Assembly (NCBI GenBank): GCA_947628155.1
Contig: CANQYQ010000007.1
Coordinates: forward strand, 1 to 35,863
Source of the DNA: an uncultured Clostridia bacterium
Lineage (GTDB): Bacteria > Bacillota > Clostridia > UBA1381
DNA length: 35,863 nt
Direction: 5' to 3'
Shown here: piece after piece, positions 22,398 through 30,517 of the stretch
Layout of the letters: every line of letters starts with the position of its first letter
How positions within the stretch are numbered: the first letter of the stretch is position 1
Position numbers and translations under genes: made by a program
The notes under the pieces: generated by a model
The model's database searches: none
What the model was told of the DNA's origin: nothing
Seen by the model: only the letters and a program-made list of their open reading frames with translations

Positions 22398-23804
22398 ATG
22401 CAAAAGCTGACAATTTCAGACGTCATATCGGCGGTCGGAGGCACACCGGCTGTGAACGGGGGATATATAAACGGGGACACTAAAATCACGGCTGTCGTCA
22501 CAGATTCGCGCGAGGTTACGGAGGACGCCCTGTTTATAGCCATAAAGGGCGAAAATAACGACGGACATAAATATATAGACGCCGCCGCGAAAGCGGGAGC
22601 CGCGCTTATAATCTCACAGGAGGATAAAATTGCGGCCGCGCCCGTGATAACGGTGGATGATACAGTCAGAGCGTACGGCGATATAGCGCGGTATTACAAG
22701 GAAATGTACGATCTCCCGACTGTTTCCGTAACGGGAAGCGTCGGCAAAACTACGACGAAGGATATGATATATTCCGCCATTGCCGCCGACAGGTGTGCGG
22801 TGAAAACCGAGAAGAATTACAATAATCATCTCGGCGTACCGCTTACCGTGCTGACGATTGAAAAGGAGCATAAAACGGCGGTAATTGAAATGGGCATGAA
22901 CCATTTTGGGGAAATAGACTATCTTGCGTCTATTGTGAAGCCGGATATCGCGGTTATAACAAACATAGGCATGTCACATATAGCGAATCTCGGTTCGCGG
23001 GAGGGCATTTTCAAAGCGAAGCTTGAAATTACCGATTATTTTGACGGCCATAACACACTTATCGTAAACGGTGACGATAAATTCCTGGGAACGCTGAAAG
23101 CTGATCCCGCGCCGTATGACGACAGGCCGGGGACACAAAAGTGCAGGATCGTGACATACGGCGTTAAAAATCCGGACTGCGACGTGACGGCGCATAATGT
23201 TGTCGGTCACGGTCTTGACGGAGTGGAGTGCGATATAACCGCCGACGGAAAGGATTATCACGTATACGTCGATATCCCCGGCGTACATAACGTGTATAAC
23301 GCGCTCGCGGCGTTTGCGGCCGCGAGAGAGCTTAATATAAAGCCGGAAACGGCTATTCGCGGAATAGAGCACACCGAGCTTACCGAGGGACGGCTTGAGA
23401 TCGCGGATGTGAACGGCATGCGTATAATAAAGGATTTTTATAACGCGTCGCCGGACTCGGTGAAATCGGCGCTTTCAATATTGGCGTGTGCTGATGAAAA
23501 GCGAAAAATCGCTGTTTTGGGCGATATCCTGGAAATGGGCGGTTTTGCGGCGGACGCTCACGCGGCGCTCGGCGATGAGGTTGTGAAAAACGGGGTGAGT
23601 ATGCTTATAACGGCCGGTGAAAACGCGGCGCGTATAGCGGCTCGCGCGAAGGAGCTCGGCATGTCGGAGGTTTATTCGTTCAACACGACAGACGAGGCGG
23701 CGGAGTTTGCAAAGGCAGCCGTAAGGCCTAAAGACGCGGTTTTAATAAAGGCGTCGCATGGGATGCATTTTGAGAAGATTTTTAAGGCGTTATCGGATAA
23801 ATAA
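22398..23804 (+). CDS. murF: UDP-MurNAc-tripeptide:D-Ala-D-Ala ligase
   Basis: 468 residues. N-terminal TDSREV...DALFIAIKGENNDGHKY, ATP-binding loop GSVGKTTTKDM (113-123), then EKNYNNHLGVPLTVL, VIEMGMNHFGEIDYLA and DFYNASPDSVKSAL support MurF. The enzyme adds D-Ala-D-Ala to complete the UDP-MurNAc-pentapeptide. The start follows AAAAAGGAG. Two places in the gene resemble the spoIIIAC repeat: an exact GGGGACACTAAAAT at 22473-22486 (residues 26-30) and GGGGACACAAAA at 23129-23140. Confidence 0.97.
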   Translation: MQKLTISDVISAVGGTPAVNGGYINGDTKITAVVTDSREVTEDALFIAIKGENNDGHKYIDAAAKAGAALIISQEDKIAAAPVITVDDTVRAYGDIARYYKEMYDLPTVSVTGSVGKTTTKDMIYSAIAADRCAVKTEKNYNNHLGVPLTVLTIEKEHKTAVIEMGMNHFGEIDYLASIVKPDIAVITNIGMSHIANLGSREGIFKAKLEITDYFDGHNTLIVNGDDKFLGTLKADPAPYDDRPGTQKCRIVTYGVKNPDCDVTAHNVVGHGLDGVECDITADGKDYHVYVDIPGVHNVYNALAAFAAARELNIKPETAIRGIEHTELTEGRLEIADVNGMRIIKDFYNASPDSVKSALSILACADEKRKIAVLGDILEMGGFAADAHAALGDEVVKNGVSMLITAGENAARIAARAKELGMSEVYSFNTTDEAAEFAKAAVRPKDAVLIKASHGMHFEKIFKALSDK

Positions 23805-23818
23805 AAGGGAGAAGGAAA

Positions 23819-24853
23819 ATGGAGATTGTTAAACAATTCACAATGTTGTCGTTCCTGCCGTTTATAATCGCGTTCGCGGTAACAGCGGCGGCGGGCCCGG
23901 TGTTTATACCGTGGCTCAGGAGGCTCAAATTCGGGCAGGAGATACGAGAGGAAGGCCCGAAATGGCACCAAAAAAAATCCGGTACGCCGACGATGGGCGG
24001 AATAATGTTTATAGCCGGAATAGGGATCGCGGTAATAGTATCGACGGTATTCGCTGCGGTCAAGGGCAATTTTGACGCTAAGGCGGCGAAGGGTATAGTA
24101 ATATTCGCGGTGTCGCTGCTGTTCGGTATAGTCGGGTTTATAGACGATTATATTAAGGTGGTAAAAAAGCGCAATTTAGGCCTTACGGCGATACAGAAAT
24201 TCGCGCTGCAGTTGCTTTTCGCGGTTATCTATGTTATCGCGATGTATTTTATCGGCGGGATCGACCTCGATATGAAAATACCGTTTGTAAATCACTGGGT
24301 ACATGTGCCGATGTGGGTTTATGTTCCGTTTGTGCTGTTTGTTGTAGTGGGCGTGGTAAACGCCGTAAATCTTACCGACGGGCTTGACGGCCTTGCGACG
24401 GGCGTAACGTTCGTCGTCGGACTGTTTTTCGCCGCCGTGTCGTTCATGCCGTTTGACGCTGTGGGCGATACGGTGTTTGCGGCCGCGCTCGTGGGCGGCA
24501 TGCTCGGATTCTTTATATTCAACCATCATCCGGCAAAGGTATTTATGGGCGATACCGGCTCGCTGTTTTTGGGCGCGGCGGTAGCGCTTATGGGAATCGA
24601 TCTGGGAATACCGGTATTTCTGATAATCGTCGGGTTTGTGTATTTCTGCGAAACGCTGTCGGTAATTATACAAACGACATATTTTAAATATACTAAGAAG
24701 AAGTACGGCGAAGGCCGCCGAGTGTTTAAAATGACGCCGATACATCATCATTTCGAGATGAGCGGATGGAACGAATGGCAGATAGTAGGCGTGTTCACGC
24801 TTGTCACGGCTGTTTTATGCGCCGCGGCGTACGCGATGATACTGTTCATGTAA
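23819..24853 (+). CDS. mraY: Phospho-N-acetylmuramoyl-pentapeptide transferase
   Basis: 344-residue membrane protein with about ten helices. Catalytic and binding motifs are the DD pair at 109-110 in GFIDDYIK, NLTDGLDGLA (184-193), MGDTGSLFLG (243-252) and the HHH at 309-311 in MTPIHHHFEMSGW. MraY links the UDP-MurNAc-pentapeptide to undecaprenyl phosphate, giving lipid I. It lies 14 nt after murF. The next gene is ftsW rather than the usual murD. Confidence 0.97.
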   Translation: MEIVKQFTMLSFLPFIIAFAVTAAAGPVFIPWLRRLKFGQEIREEGPKWHQKKSGTPTMGGIMFIAGIGIAVIVSTVFAAVKGNFDAKAAKGIVIFAVSLLFGIVGFIDDYIKVVKKRNLGLTAIQKFALQLLFAVIYVIAMYFIGGIDLDMKIPFVNHWVHVPMWVYVPFVLFVVVGVVNAVNLTDGLDGLATGVTFVVGLFFAAVSFMPFDAVGDTVFAAALVGGMLGFFIFNHHPAKVFMGDTGSLFLGAAVALMGIDLGIPVFLIIVGFVYFCETLSVIIQTTYFKYTKKKYGEGRRVFKMTPIHHHFEMSGWNEWQIVGVFTLVTAVLCAAAYAMILFM

Positions 24854-24888
24854 TATGATTACCGATTTGATTTTTGGGAGGGAATATA

Positions 24889-26088
24889 ATGCCCGCTAAC
24901 GTAAACGTAAAAGGACGCGGACGGCGTAAAATATCCGCGGAGGACGTTAAGAAAATGAAACCGCCGATCATAAAGGTCAGGCGCGGGGATATAGATTATA
25001 CGTTTTTGTTTATGGTCGTGCTGGTGCTGTCGGTAGGCCTTGTAATGCTGCTGTCGGCGTCCGCGCCCGAAGCGAAGCGGCTTTATAACAATTCATATTA
25101 TTTCTTTTTCAAGCAGTGCGTCTGCGCGGCGATAGGATTGGCCGGAATGTATGTAATGTCAAAATGGGACTATTCGGCGTATAAGAAATACGTGCCTACG
25201 GCGCTTGTGATATGCGTTATTGCGCTTGTGCTCGTGCTTTTGCCGGGTACGGGCGTATCGCTGAACGGTTCGCGCCGCTGGCTTAATACGCCGTTGGTGC
25301 AATTGCAGCCGTCCGAGTTTATGAAGCCTATCATCGCGATGTATTTCGCGATGCTTATCGAAAAGGGAAAATATGACTTGAAGACGCTGAAGGGACTTTT
25401 GCCGTTTGCCGGGGTTATGATTATAGTTCTCGGCCTAATGCTCATGGAAACTCATTTGTCGGGAGCTATCGTTATCGCGGGCATAGGCATGGTCGTGCTT
25501 ATAGCGGGCGGAGTTCCGGTTAAACCCATAATAGCCGGCGGTCTTATAATCGGAGTGGTCGGAATATTTGCGGTTCGGCAGTTAAGTGAGGTCCGCTGGA
25601 ACAGGATCGTAAGCTTTATGGACCCGTTTTCCGATTTGCAGAATACGGGATATCAGATTTCGCAGGGTTTATACGCTATAGGCTCGGGAAAGCTGTTCGG
25701 ACTGGGACTCGGGCAGAGCGTACAGAAATATACATATCTGCCGGAGCCGTATAACGATTTCATTTTCGCCGTAGTGTGCGAGGAGTTGGGGTTGTTCGGA
25801 GCGACATGTGTCATAATATTGTTCGCGGCGCTTATTCTCCGCGCGGTGCGCATAGCGTCATACGCGCCGGATTTGTATTCGACGCTTGTCGCGACGGGAA
25901 TCACGGCACATCTGGCAATACAGACAATTTTTTATATTGCCGTGGCGACATCCTCCGTACCGAATACCGGTGTTTCGCTGCCGTTCTTCAGCTATGGAGG
26001 AACGTCGATAATAACACTGCTGCTGGAAATGGGAATTTTACTGAATATTTCAAGATATGCGGTCAAACCGAAGAAGGAGAAGCTATGA
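24889..26088 (+). CDS. ftsW: SEDS-family peptidoglycan glycosyltransferase FtsW/SpoVE
   Basis: 399 residues from ATG at 24889, preceded by GGGAGGG. A long basic N-terminal tail (1-35) precedes about ten membrane helices. SEDS motifs include LNGSRRWLN, QPSEFMKPIIAMY, PEPYNDFIFAVVCEELG with the conserved Asp thought to be catalytic, and NTGVSLPFFSYGGTS. In place of the common QPDxGT this protein has METHLSG, close to the EPHLSG seen in some Clostridia. FtsW polymerises lipid II into glycan strands at the septum with its class B PBP. Its stop overlaps the murG start (ATGA). Confidence 0.94.
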   Translation: MPANVNVKGRGRRKISAEDVKKMKPPIIKVRRGDIDYTFLFMVVLVLSVGLVMLLSASAPEAKRLYNNSYYFFFKQCVCAAIGLAGMYVMSKWDYSAYKKYVPTALVICVIALVLVLLPGTGVSLNGSRRWLNTPLVQLQPSEFMKPIIAMYFAMLIEKGKYDLKTLKGLLPFAGVMIIVLGLMLMETHLSGAIVIAGIGMVVLIAGGVPVKPIIAGGLIIGVVGIFAVRQLSEVRWNRIVSFMDPFSDLQNTGYQISQGLYAIGSGKLFGLGLGQSVQKYTYLPEPYNDFIFAVVCEELGLFGATCVIILFAALILRAVRIASYAPDLYSTLVATGITAHLAIQTIFYIAVATSSVPNTGVSLPFFSYGGTSIITLLLEMGILLNISRYAVKPKKEKL

Positions 26089-27200
26089 GAGTGATTTACG
26101 CGGGCGGCGGTACGGGCGGTCATATAAACCCGGCCATATCGGTCGCCGACTACGCAAAAACGCGGGATAAGGAGCATGAGGCGCTGTTTATCGGCACAAA
26201 AAGCGGACTTGAGACGCGCCTTGTGCCGAAGGCGGGTTATGATATAGAATATATAGATATTCAGGGCTTTGACAGAAAAAAGCTGTGGCGCAACGCGGCG
26301 ACTGTCGCTAAGCTTATAAAGGCGCGCGCGGATTGTAACAGGATCATAAAGGAATTTAAGCCAGACTGCGTTGTCTGCACGGGCGGTTACGTGAGCGGGC
26401 CGGTAATGATGGCGGCCGCGAAGCAGGGCGTGGCGGCGCTTATACACGAGCAAAATGTTTATCCCGGCCTGACGGTTAAGGGTTCGGAAAAATACGCGGA
26501 GTATCTCGCGCTCAGCTTTGACGAGACGATAAATCATATGACCGCGAAGGAAAAATGCGTAGTTACGGGCAATCCTGTCAGGATGCAGATCATAAACGCG
26601 GACAGGAAGGCTGCGCGGAGGAAGCTTAACATAAAGCGCCCGTTCGCGCTTATTTTCGGCGGATCGCTCGGAGCGCAGAAGATCAACGATACCGTTATAG
26701 ATATGCTTGACCGCGTGATAAAAGATGATAAAATCGAGCTGATGTTCGGTACGGGTGAGAGAAATTACAAGGCGGTCACGGAGGAAATAGAAAAACGCGG
26801 GATAAAGCTGAACGAGCATGTTCGGGTGCTGCCGTATATCGACGACATTGCCGATGTAATGGCGGCGGCGGACGTGGTCGCGGCGCGTTCCGGCGCGATT
26901 ACGGTGAGCGAGATCGCGGTACTGAAAAAGCCGTCGATATTAATTCCGTCGCCAAATGTTGTACGCAATCACCAGGAGCAGAATGCGCGCGAGTTTGAAC
27001 GTCACGGCGCGGCGGCGGTTATTACCGAAAATGAGTTGACGGCGGACGTTTTATATGATAAAATGCAGAAAATGCTCGATGATAAAAAAGCGCTTGCGAG
27101 AATGTCGGCGGCCTTGGAACCGCTTGCGAAGACGGATGCGCTTGAAAAAATTTATGAGCTGATGCTCAAAATGAGCGAAAAGACAAATAAAAAGAGGTAA
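26085..27200 (+). CDS. murG: UDP-GlcNAc:lipid I N-acetylglucosaminyltransferase
   Basis: 371 residues from ATG at 26085, with AAGGAG upstream; the frame is open further upstream but would lie inside ftsW. The N-terminal loop YAGGGTGGHINPAI (5-18) binds lipid I, and the GT28 C-terminal domain shows FGGSLGAQKIN, ARSGAITVSEI and PSPNVVRNHQEQNA. MurG is a peripheral membrane enzyme that makes lipid II. It lies 5 nt before hisS and is translationally coupled to ftsW. Confidence 0.97.
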   Translation: MRVIYAGGGTGGHINPAISVADYAKTRDKEHEALFIGTKSGLETRLVPKAGYDIEYIDIQGFDRKKLWRNAATVAKLIKARADCNRIIKEFKPDCVVCTGGYVSGPVMMAAAKQGVAALIHEQNVYPGLTVKGSEKYAEYLALSFDETINHMTAKEKCVVTGNPVRMQIINADRKAARRKLNIKRPFALIFGGSLGAQKINDTVIDMLDRVIKDDKIELMFGTGERNYKAVTEEIEKRGIKLNEHVRVLPYIDDIADVMAAADVVAARSGAITVSEIAVLKKPSILIPSPNVVRNHQEQNAREFERHGAAAVITENELTADVLYDKMQKMLDDKKALARMSAALEPLAKTDALEKIYELMLKMSEKTNKKR

Positions 27201-27205
27201 GGTAC

Positions 27206-28417
27206 ATGAAAAAAACACCCGTAAGGGGCACGAATGATTTTCTGCCCGAAGAGGTCAGGTTAAGGGATTATTTGCAGAATAAAATACTTGAAACATATAT
27301 AAACAGCGGTTACGAGCGCATCATGACGCCGGCTATCGAGGACGCGGAAAATCTCGATAAAAGCGACGGCGGGGACAATTTGAACCTTGTGTTCAATATC
27401 ATGAAGCGCGGGGATAAGCTTTCAAAGGCGATGGAAAACGGCGGCAAGCTCTACGATATGGGATTGCGCTACGATTTGACGCTGCCGCTCTCGCGCTATT
27501 ACGCGAACAACCGCGACAAGCTTATAATGCCCGCCAAATGTATACAAATCGGCAGTGTGTACCGTGCGGAGCGTCCGCAGAAGGGACGGTTACGGGAGTT
27601 TACGCAGTGCGATATTGACGTAATAGGGTCGTCCTCGTACACGACCGAGGTGGAGCTTATATATACGACCGCGAAGGCGCTGCTATCGCTAGATATAGGC
27701 GCGTTCACGGTGCGTATTAACGATCGGCGCATTTTGCGCTCGATGCTTAAAAATATAGGCTTTGCGGAGGATACGCTCGACAGCGTATGCGTAAGCTTTG
27801 ATAAGCTCGATAAGATAGGCGCGGACGGCGTAACGGCGGAGCTTGGCGATAAGGGATTCCCGCCGGAGGCAATAGAGAAATTTGCGGAAATTACCGCGAA
27901 TCCGATAACGCTTGATACGGCGGCGCAGATCGCCGACGCTGACGCGGTTGAAAACGTGAAGAAAATAATCGCGGCGTCCGAGGATTTGGCGCGCGGAAAA
28001 TATAAAATCGAGTTCGATATATCGCTCGTGCGCGGTCAGGGATATTATACCGGCACGGTATTTGAGATCGTGTCGGATAAATTCAGCGGCTCTGTCGCGG
28101 GCGGCGGCCGATACGATAATCTTATCGGCAAATTCACGGGCGAAAATGTGAGCGCGGTCGGATTCTCGATAGGCTTTGAAAGGATATTCGCGATTTTGCG
28201 CGATGAGGGCTACAAAATCCCCGACGCGAAAAGGCATATCGCGCTGTTGTATGCGCCGGAGGAAATTACCGGCGCTATACGCCGCGCGGAGGAATTGCGT
28301 AAGGAATACGATGTGACTCTGTATGAAAAACCGAAGAAGCTGTCAAAATTCCTGGACAGATTAAAGGATTATTACGGCTTCACCTTTACGGACGGAGATA
28401 TAAAGGAATTACAGTAA
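27206..28417 (+). CDS. hisS: Histidyl-tRNA synthetase family protein
   Basis: 403 residues. Class II motif 2 reads YRAERPQKGRLREFTQCDID (119-138), and the histidine-binding region is SLVRGQGYYTGTVFEI, followed by GGGRYDNLIGKFTG and motif 3 GFSIGFERIF. HisS charges tRNA-His; the related HisZ is a regulatory subunit of short HisG. Intact motif 2 favours HisS. The C-terminal anticodon-binding part (about 343-403) is short, and GQGYY replaces the common GLDYY, so a HisZ-like role is not excluded. It closes the mra operon, 5 nt after murG, and is followed by a strong terminator. Confidence 0.85.
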   Translation: MKKTPVRGTNDFLPEEVRLRDYLQNKILETYINSGYERIMTPAIEDAENLDKSDGGDNLNLVFNIMKRGDKLSKAMENGGKLYDMGLRYDLTLPLSRYYANNRDKLIMPAKCIQIGSVYRAERPQKGRLREFTQCDIDVIGSSSYTTEVELIYTTAKALLSLDIGAFTVRINDRRILRSMLKNIGFAEDTLDSVCVSFDKLDKIGADGVTAELGDKGFPPEAIEKFAEITANPITLDTAAQIADADAVENVKKIIAASEDLARGKYKIEFDISLVRGQGYYTGTVFEIVSDKFSGSVAGGGRYDNLIGKFTGENVSAVGFSIGFERIFAILRDEGYKIPDAKRHIALLYAPEEITGAIRRAEELRKEYDVTLYEKPKKLSKFLDRLKDYYGFTFTDGDIKELQ

Positions 28418-28476
28418 ATGCCAAAGCGACGGGGCGCGGGGATAATATACGAGATGACATAGAACGTAATTTTATT

Positions 28477-28513
28477 AAAACGAGTCTGCTGATGTATGCG
28501 CAGACTCGTTTTT
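28477..28513 (+). terminator. Intrinsic terminator after hisS
   Basis: AAAACGAGTCTGC (28477-28489) pairs perfectly with GCAGACTCGTTTT (28500-28512), with a 10-nt loop and a T run. It separates the mra-hisS operon from the histidine biosynthesis genes. Confidence 0.85.
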
Positions 28514-28582
28514 GATATGTAAAGTTAACATACGGTTCACAAAATATTTACTAAAAATACGATGTTTTATTTGGTTAAAGAC

Positions 28583-28611
28583 TTGATAAAAGCGGATAAA
28601 CGTGGTATTAT
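28583..28611 (+). promoter_or_regulatory. Sigma-A promoter of the his genes
   Basis: TTGATA (28583-28588), a 17-nt spacer and TATTAT (28606-28611) are near consensus. The leader to hisC would be about 32 nt, too short for a T-box or peptide attenuator. Confidence 0.7.
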
Positions 28612-28649
28612 AGCATATTAGAAAGAAATTTCGGAAAGGATTTACATAC

Positions 28650-29708
28650 ATGAACAGCGAGAACTTCAGAAAAATCGAGCCGTATGTGCCGGGCGAACAG
28701 CCGCAGGATAGAGACAGAGTAAAGCTCAACACGAACGAGAACCCGTATCCGCCGTCCCCGTACGTTCTGCGCGCGGCGAAGGAGATGAACGCGTCCGCGC
28801 TGAATCTCTATCCCGACCCGGAGGCGCGGGAGCTTGTGCAGTCGATCGCGGACTATCACGGCGTTGGTTTTGACAACGTATTCGCGGGAGTCGGCTCGGA
28901 CGACGTTATAGCGATGTGCTTTATGGCGTTTTTCAATTCCGAAAAACCGATACTTTTTCCCGATATCACCTACGCGTTTTACGACGTGTGGGCGGAGCTG
29001 TTTAAGATAAGCTATGAAAAAATACCGCTTGACAAAAATTTCACAATCGTTAAGGAGGACTATTTCCGTGAAAACGGCGGAATAGTTTTCCCGAATCCCA
29101 ACGCGCCGACGGGCATATGTATGGGGCTTGACGATATACGCGCGATAATTGAGCATAATAGAGATACGGCGGTAATAGTGGACGAGGCGTATATCGACTT
29201 TGGCGGTGAAAGCGCGGCGGATATGATAAACGAATACGACAACCTCATCGTTACGCGCACGTTCTCGAAATCGCGCTCCATGGCGGGCATGAGAATCGGC
29301 TACGCGATAGCGGATAAGGCGCTGATTGCACAGCTTAAAACGATAAAAAATTCGTATAATTCATATACCTTGTCAACCGCAGCTATAAAGCTCGGCTCGG
29401 CGGCGATAAAGGACGAGGAATATTTTATTGAAACGGTCGCGAAAATCGTAAAAACACGGGAAAATACGGCGCAAAGACTAAAAAAACTCGGCTTTTCCAT
29501 GACCGATTCAAAAAGCAATTTCCTGTTCGTGACGCATGAAAAAATGCGCGCGGCGGAAATATTTGAAAGGCTTAAGGAAAAACGTATCTACGTGCGGTAT
29601 TTTAACAAGCCGCGAATTGACAATTACCTGCGTATAACCATAGGCACGGACGCGGAAACAGACGCGCTTATCGCGGCGCTTACGGAAATATTGGAGGGTG
29701 CGAAATGA
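28650..29708 (+). CDS. hisC: Histidinol-phosphate aminotransferase
   Basis: 352 residues of the class I/II aminotransferase fold. Conserved parts are KLNTNENPYPPSP (25-37), FAGVGSDDVI, FPNPNAPTG (147-155), VIVDEAYIDF (176-185) and the pyridoxal phosphate lysine Lys207 in RTFSKSRSMAGMRIGYAI. HisC converts imidazole-acetol phosphate and glutamate to histidinol phosphate. GGAAAGG lies upstream of the start. It heads the his operon and its stop overlaps the next start (ATGA). Confidence 0.95.
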   Translation: MNSENFRKIEPYVPGEQPQDRDRVKLNTNENPYPPSPYVLRAAKEMNASALNLYPDPEARELVQSIADYHGVGFDNVFAGVGSDDVIAMCFMAFFNSEKPILFPDITYAFYDVWAELFKISYEKIPLDKNFTIVKEDYFRENGGIVFPNPNAPTGICMGLDDIRAIIEHNRDTAVIVDEAYIDFGGESAADMINEYDNLIVTRTFSKSRSMAGMRIGYAIADKALIAQLKTIKNSYNSYTLSTAAIKLGSAAIKDEEYFIETVAKIVKTRENTAQRLKKLGFSMTDSKSNFLFVTHEKMRAAEIFERLKEKRIYVRYFNKPRIDNYLRITIGTDAETDALIAALTEILEGAK

Positions 29709-30505
29709 TATCCGATTTTCACACACACTCGTATTTTTCCGGCGACAGCTCGGAGAACCCGGAAAAAATGGTTGAAACGGCGATCGGCCTCGGCATGGAG
29801 CGGTTCTGCTTCACAGACCATCAGGATTTCGACTATAATTACGACGAGCTTGATTTTACGCTCGATCATGAACGCTATTTTGCCGAAATATCGGATTTAA
29901 GAGAGCGGTACGCCGATAAAATCGACGTGCTTATCGGCGTGGAAACGGGACTGGAGCCGCATTTGTCGGACAGGCTTTGCGAATTTGTCAATAAAAATCC
30001 GTACGATTTCGTGATAGGCTCGACGCATCTTGTAAACGGCGTCGATCCGTGGTATCCGGAATATTTCGCCGAGCACGGCGAGAAAAAGGGCTTTGAGATG
30101 TATTTTGATTATATACTGCGATCGCTCGCAGTGTGCTCCGATTTTGACGTTTACGGGCACCTTGATTACATTGTCCGCTACGCGCCGAATAAGGATAAAT
30201 ATTTTACGCGGTCGGATTTTGCCGAGGTGATCGACAAAATTTTAACAAAGCTCGTTTCCATGGGCAAGGGAATCGAGCTTAACACCGGCGGAATGTATAA
30301 GGGCATGAACCGCACGAATCCGCATCCCGATATAGTACGCCGCTACCGCGAGCTTGGCGGCGAGATGATCACGGTCGGTTCGGACGCGCACACGGCGGAC
30401 AGGATAGGCTGCGGATTTGACGCGGCGCGTGAAATACTTAAAAACGCGGGATTTGAATATTACACGGTTTTCAAAAACAGAAGGCCGGAATTTATAAAGC
30501 TTTAA
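29705..30505 (+). CDS. hisJ: Histidinol-phosphatase, PHP family
   Basis: 266 residues, close to B. subtilis HisJ. PHP metal-binding motifs run through the protein: DFHTHSYFSGDS (4-15), FTDHQDFD, GVETGLEPH, IGSTHLV, YGHLDYIVRY and GSDAHTADRIG. The enzyme removes phosphate from histidinol phosphate, the step between HisC and HisD. The gene order hisC-phosphatase-hisD with a 4-nt overlap to hisC supports this over a polymerase-type PHP role. Confidence 0.9.
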   Translation: MISDFHTHSYFSGDSSENPEKMVETAIGLGMERFCFTDHQDFDYNYDELDFTLDHERYFAEISDLRERYADKIDVLIGVETGLEPHLSDRLCEFVNKNPYDFVIGSTHLVNGVDPWYPEYFAEHGEKKGFEMYFDYILRSLAVCSDFDVYGHLDYIVRYAPNKDKYFTRSDFAEVIDKILTKLVSMGKGIELNTGGMYKGMNRTNPHPDIVRRYRELGGEMITVGSDAHTADRIGCGFDAAREILKNAGFEYYTVFKNRRPEFIKL

Positions 30506-30517
30506 AGAGGTACAAAT

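Noticed and set aside
28418-28649. T-box or attenuator before the his genes
   Set aside because: The promoter at 28583-28611 leaves a leader of only about 32 nt, and the hairpin at 28477-28513 lies upstream of it and fits a plain terminator of hisS.
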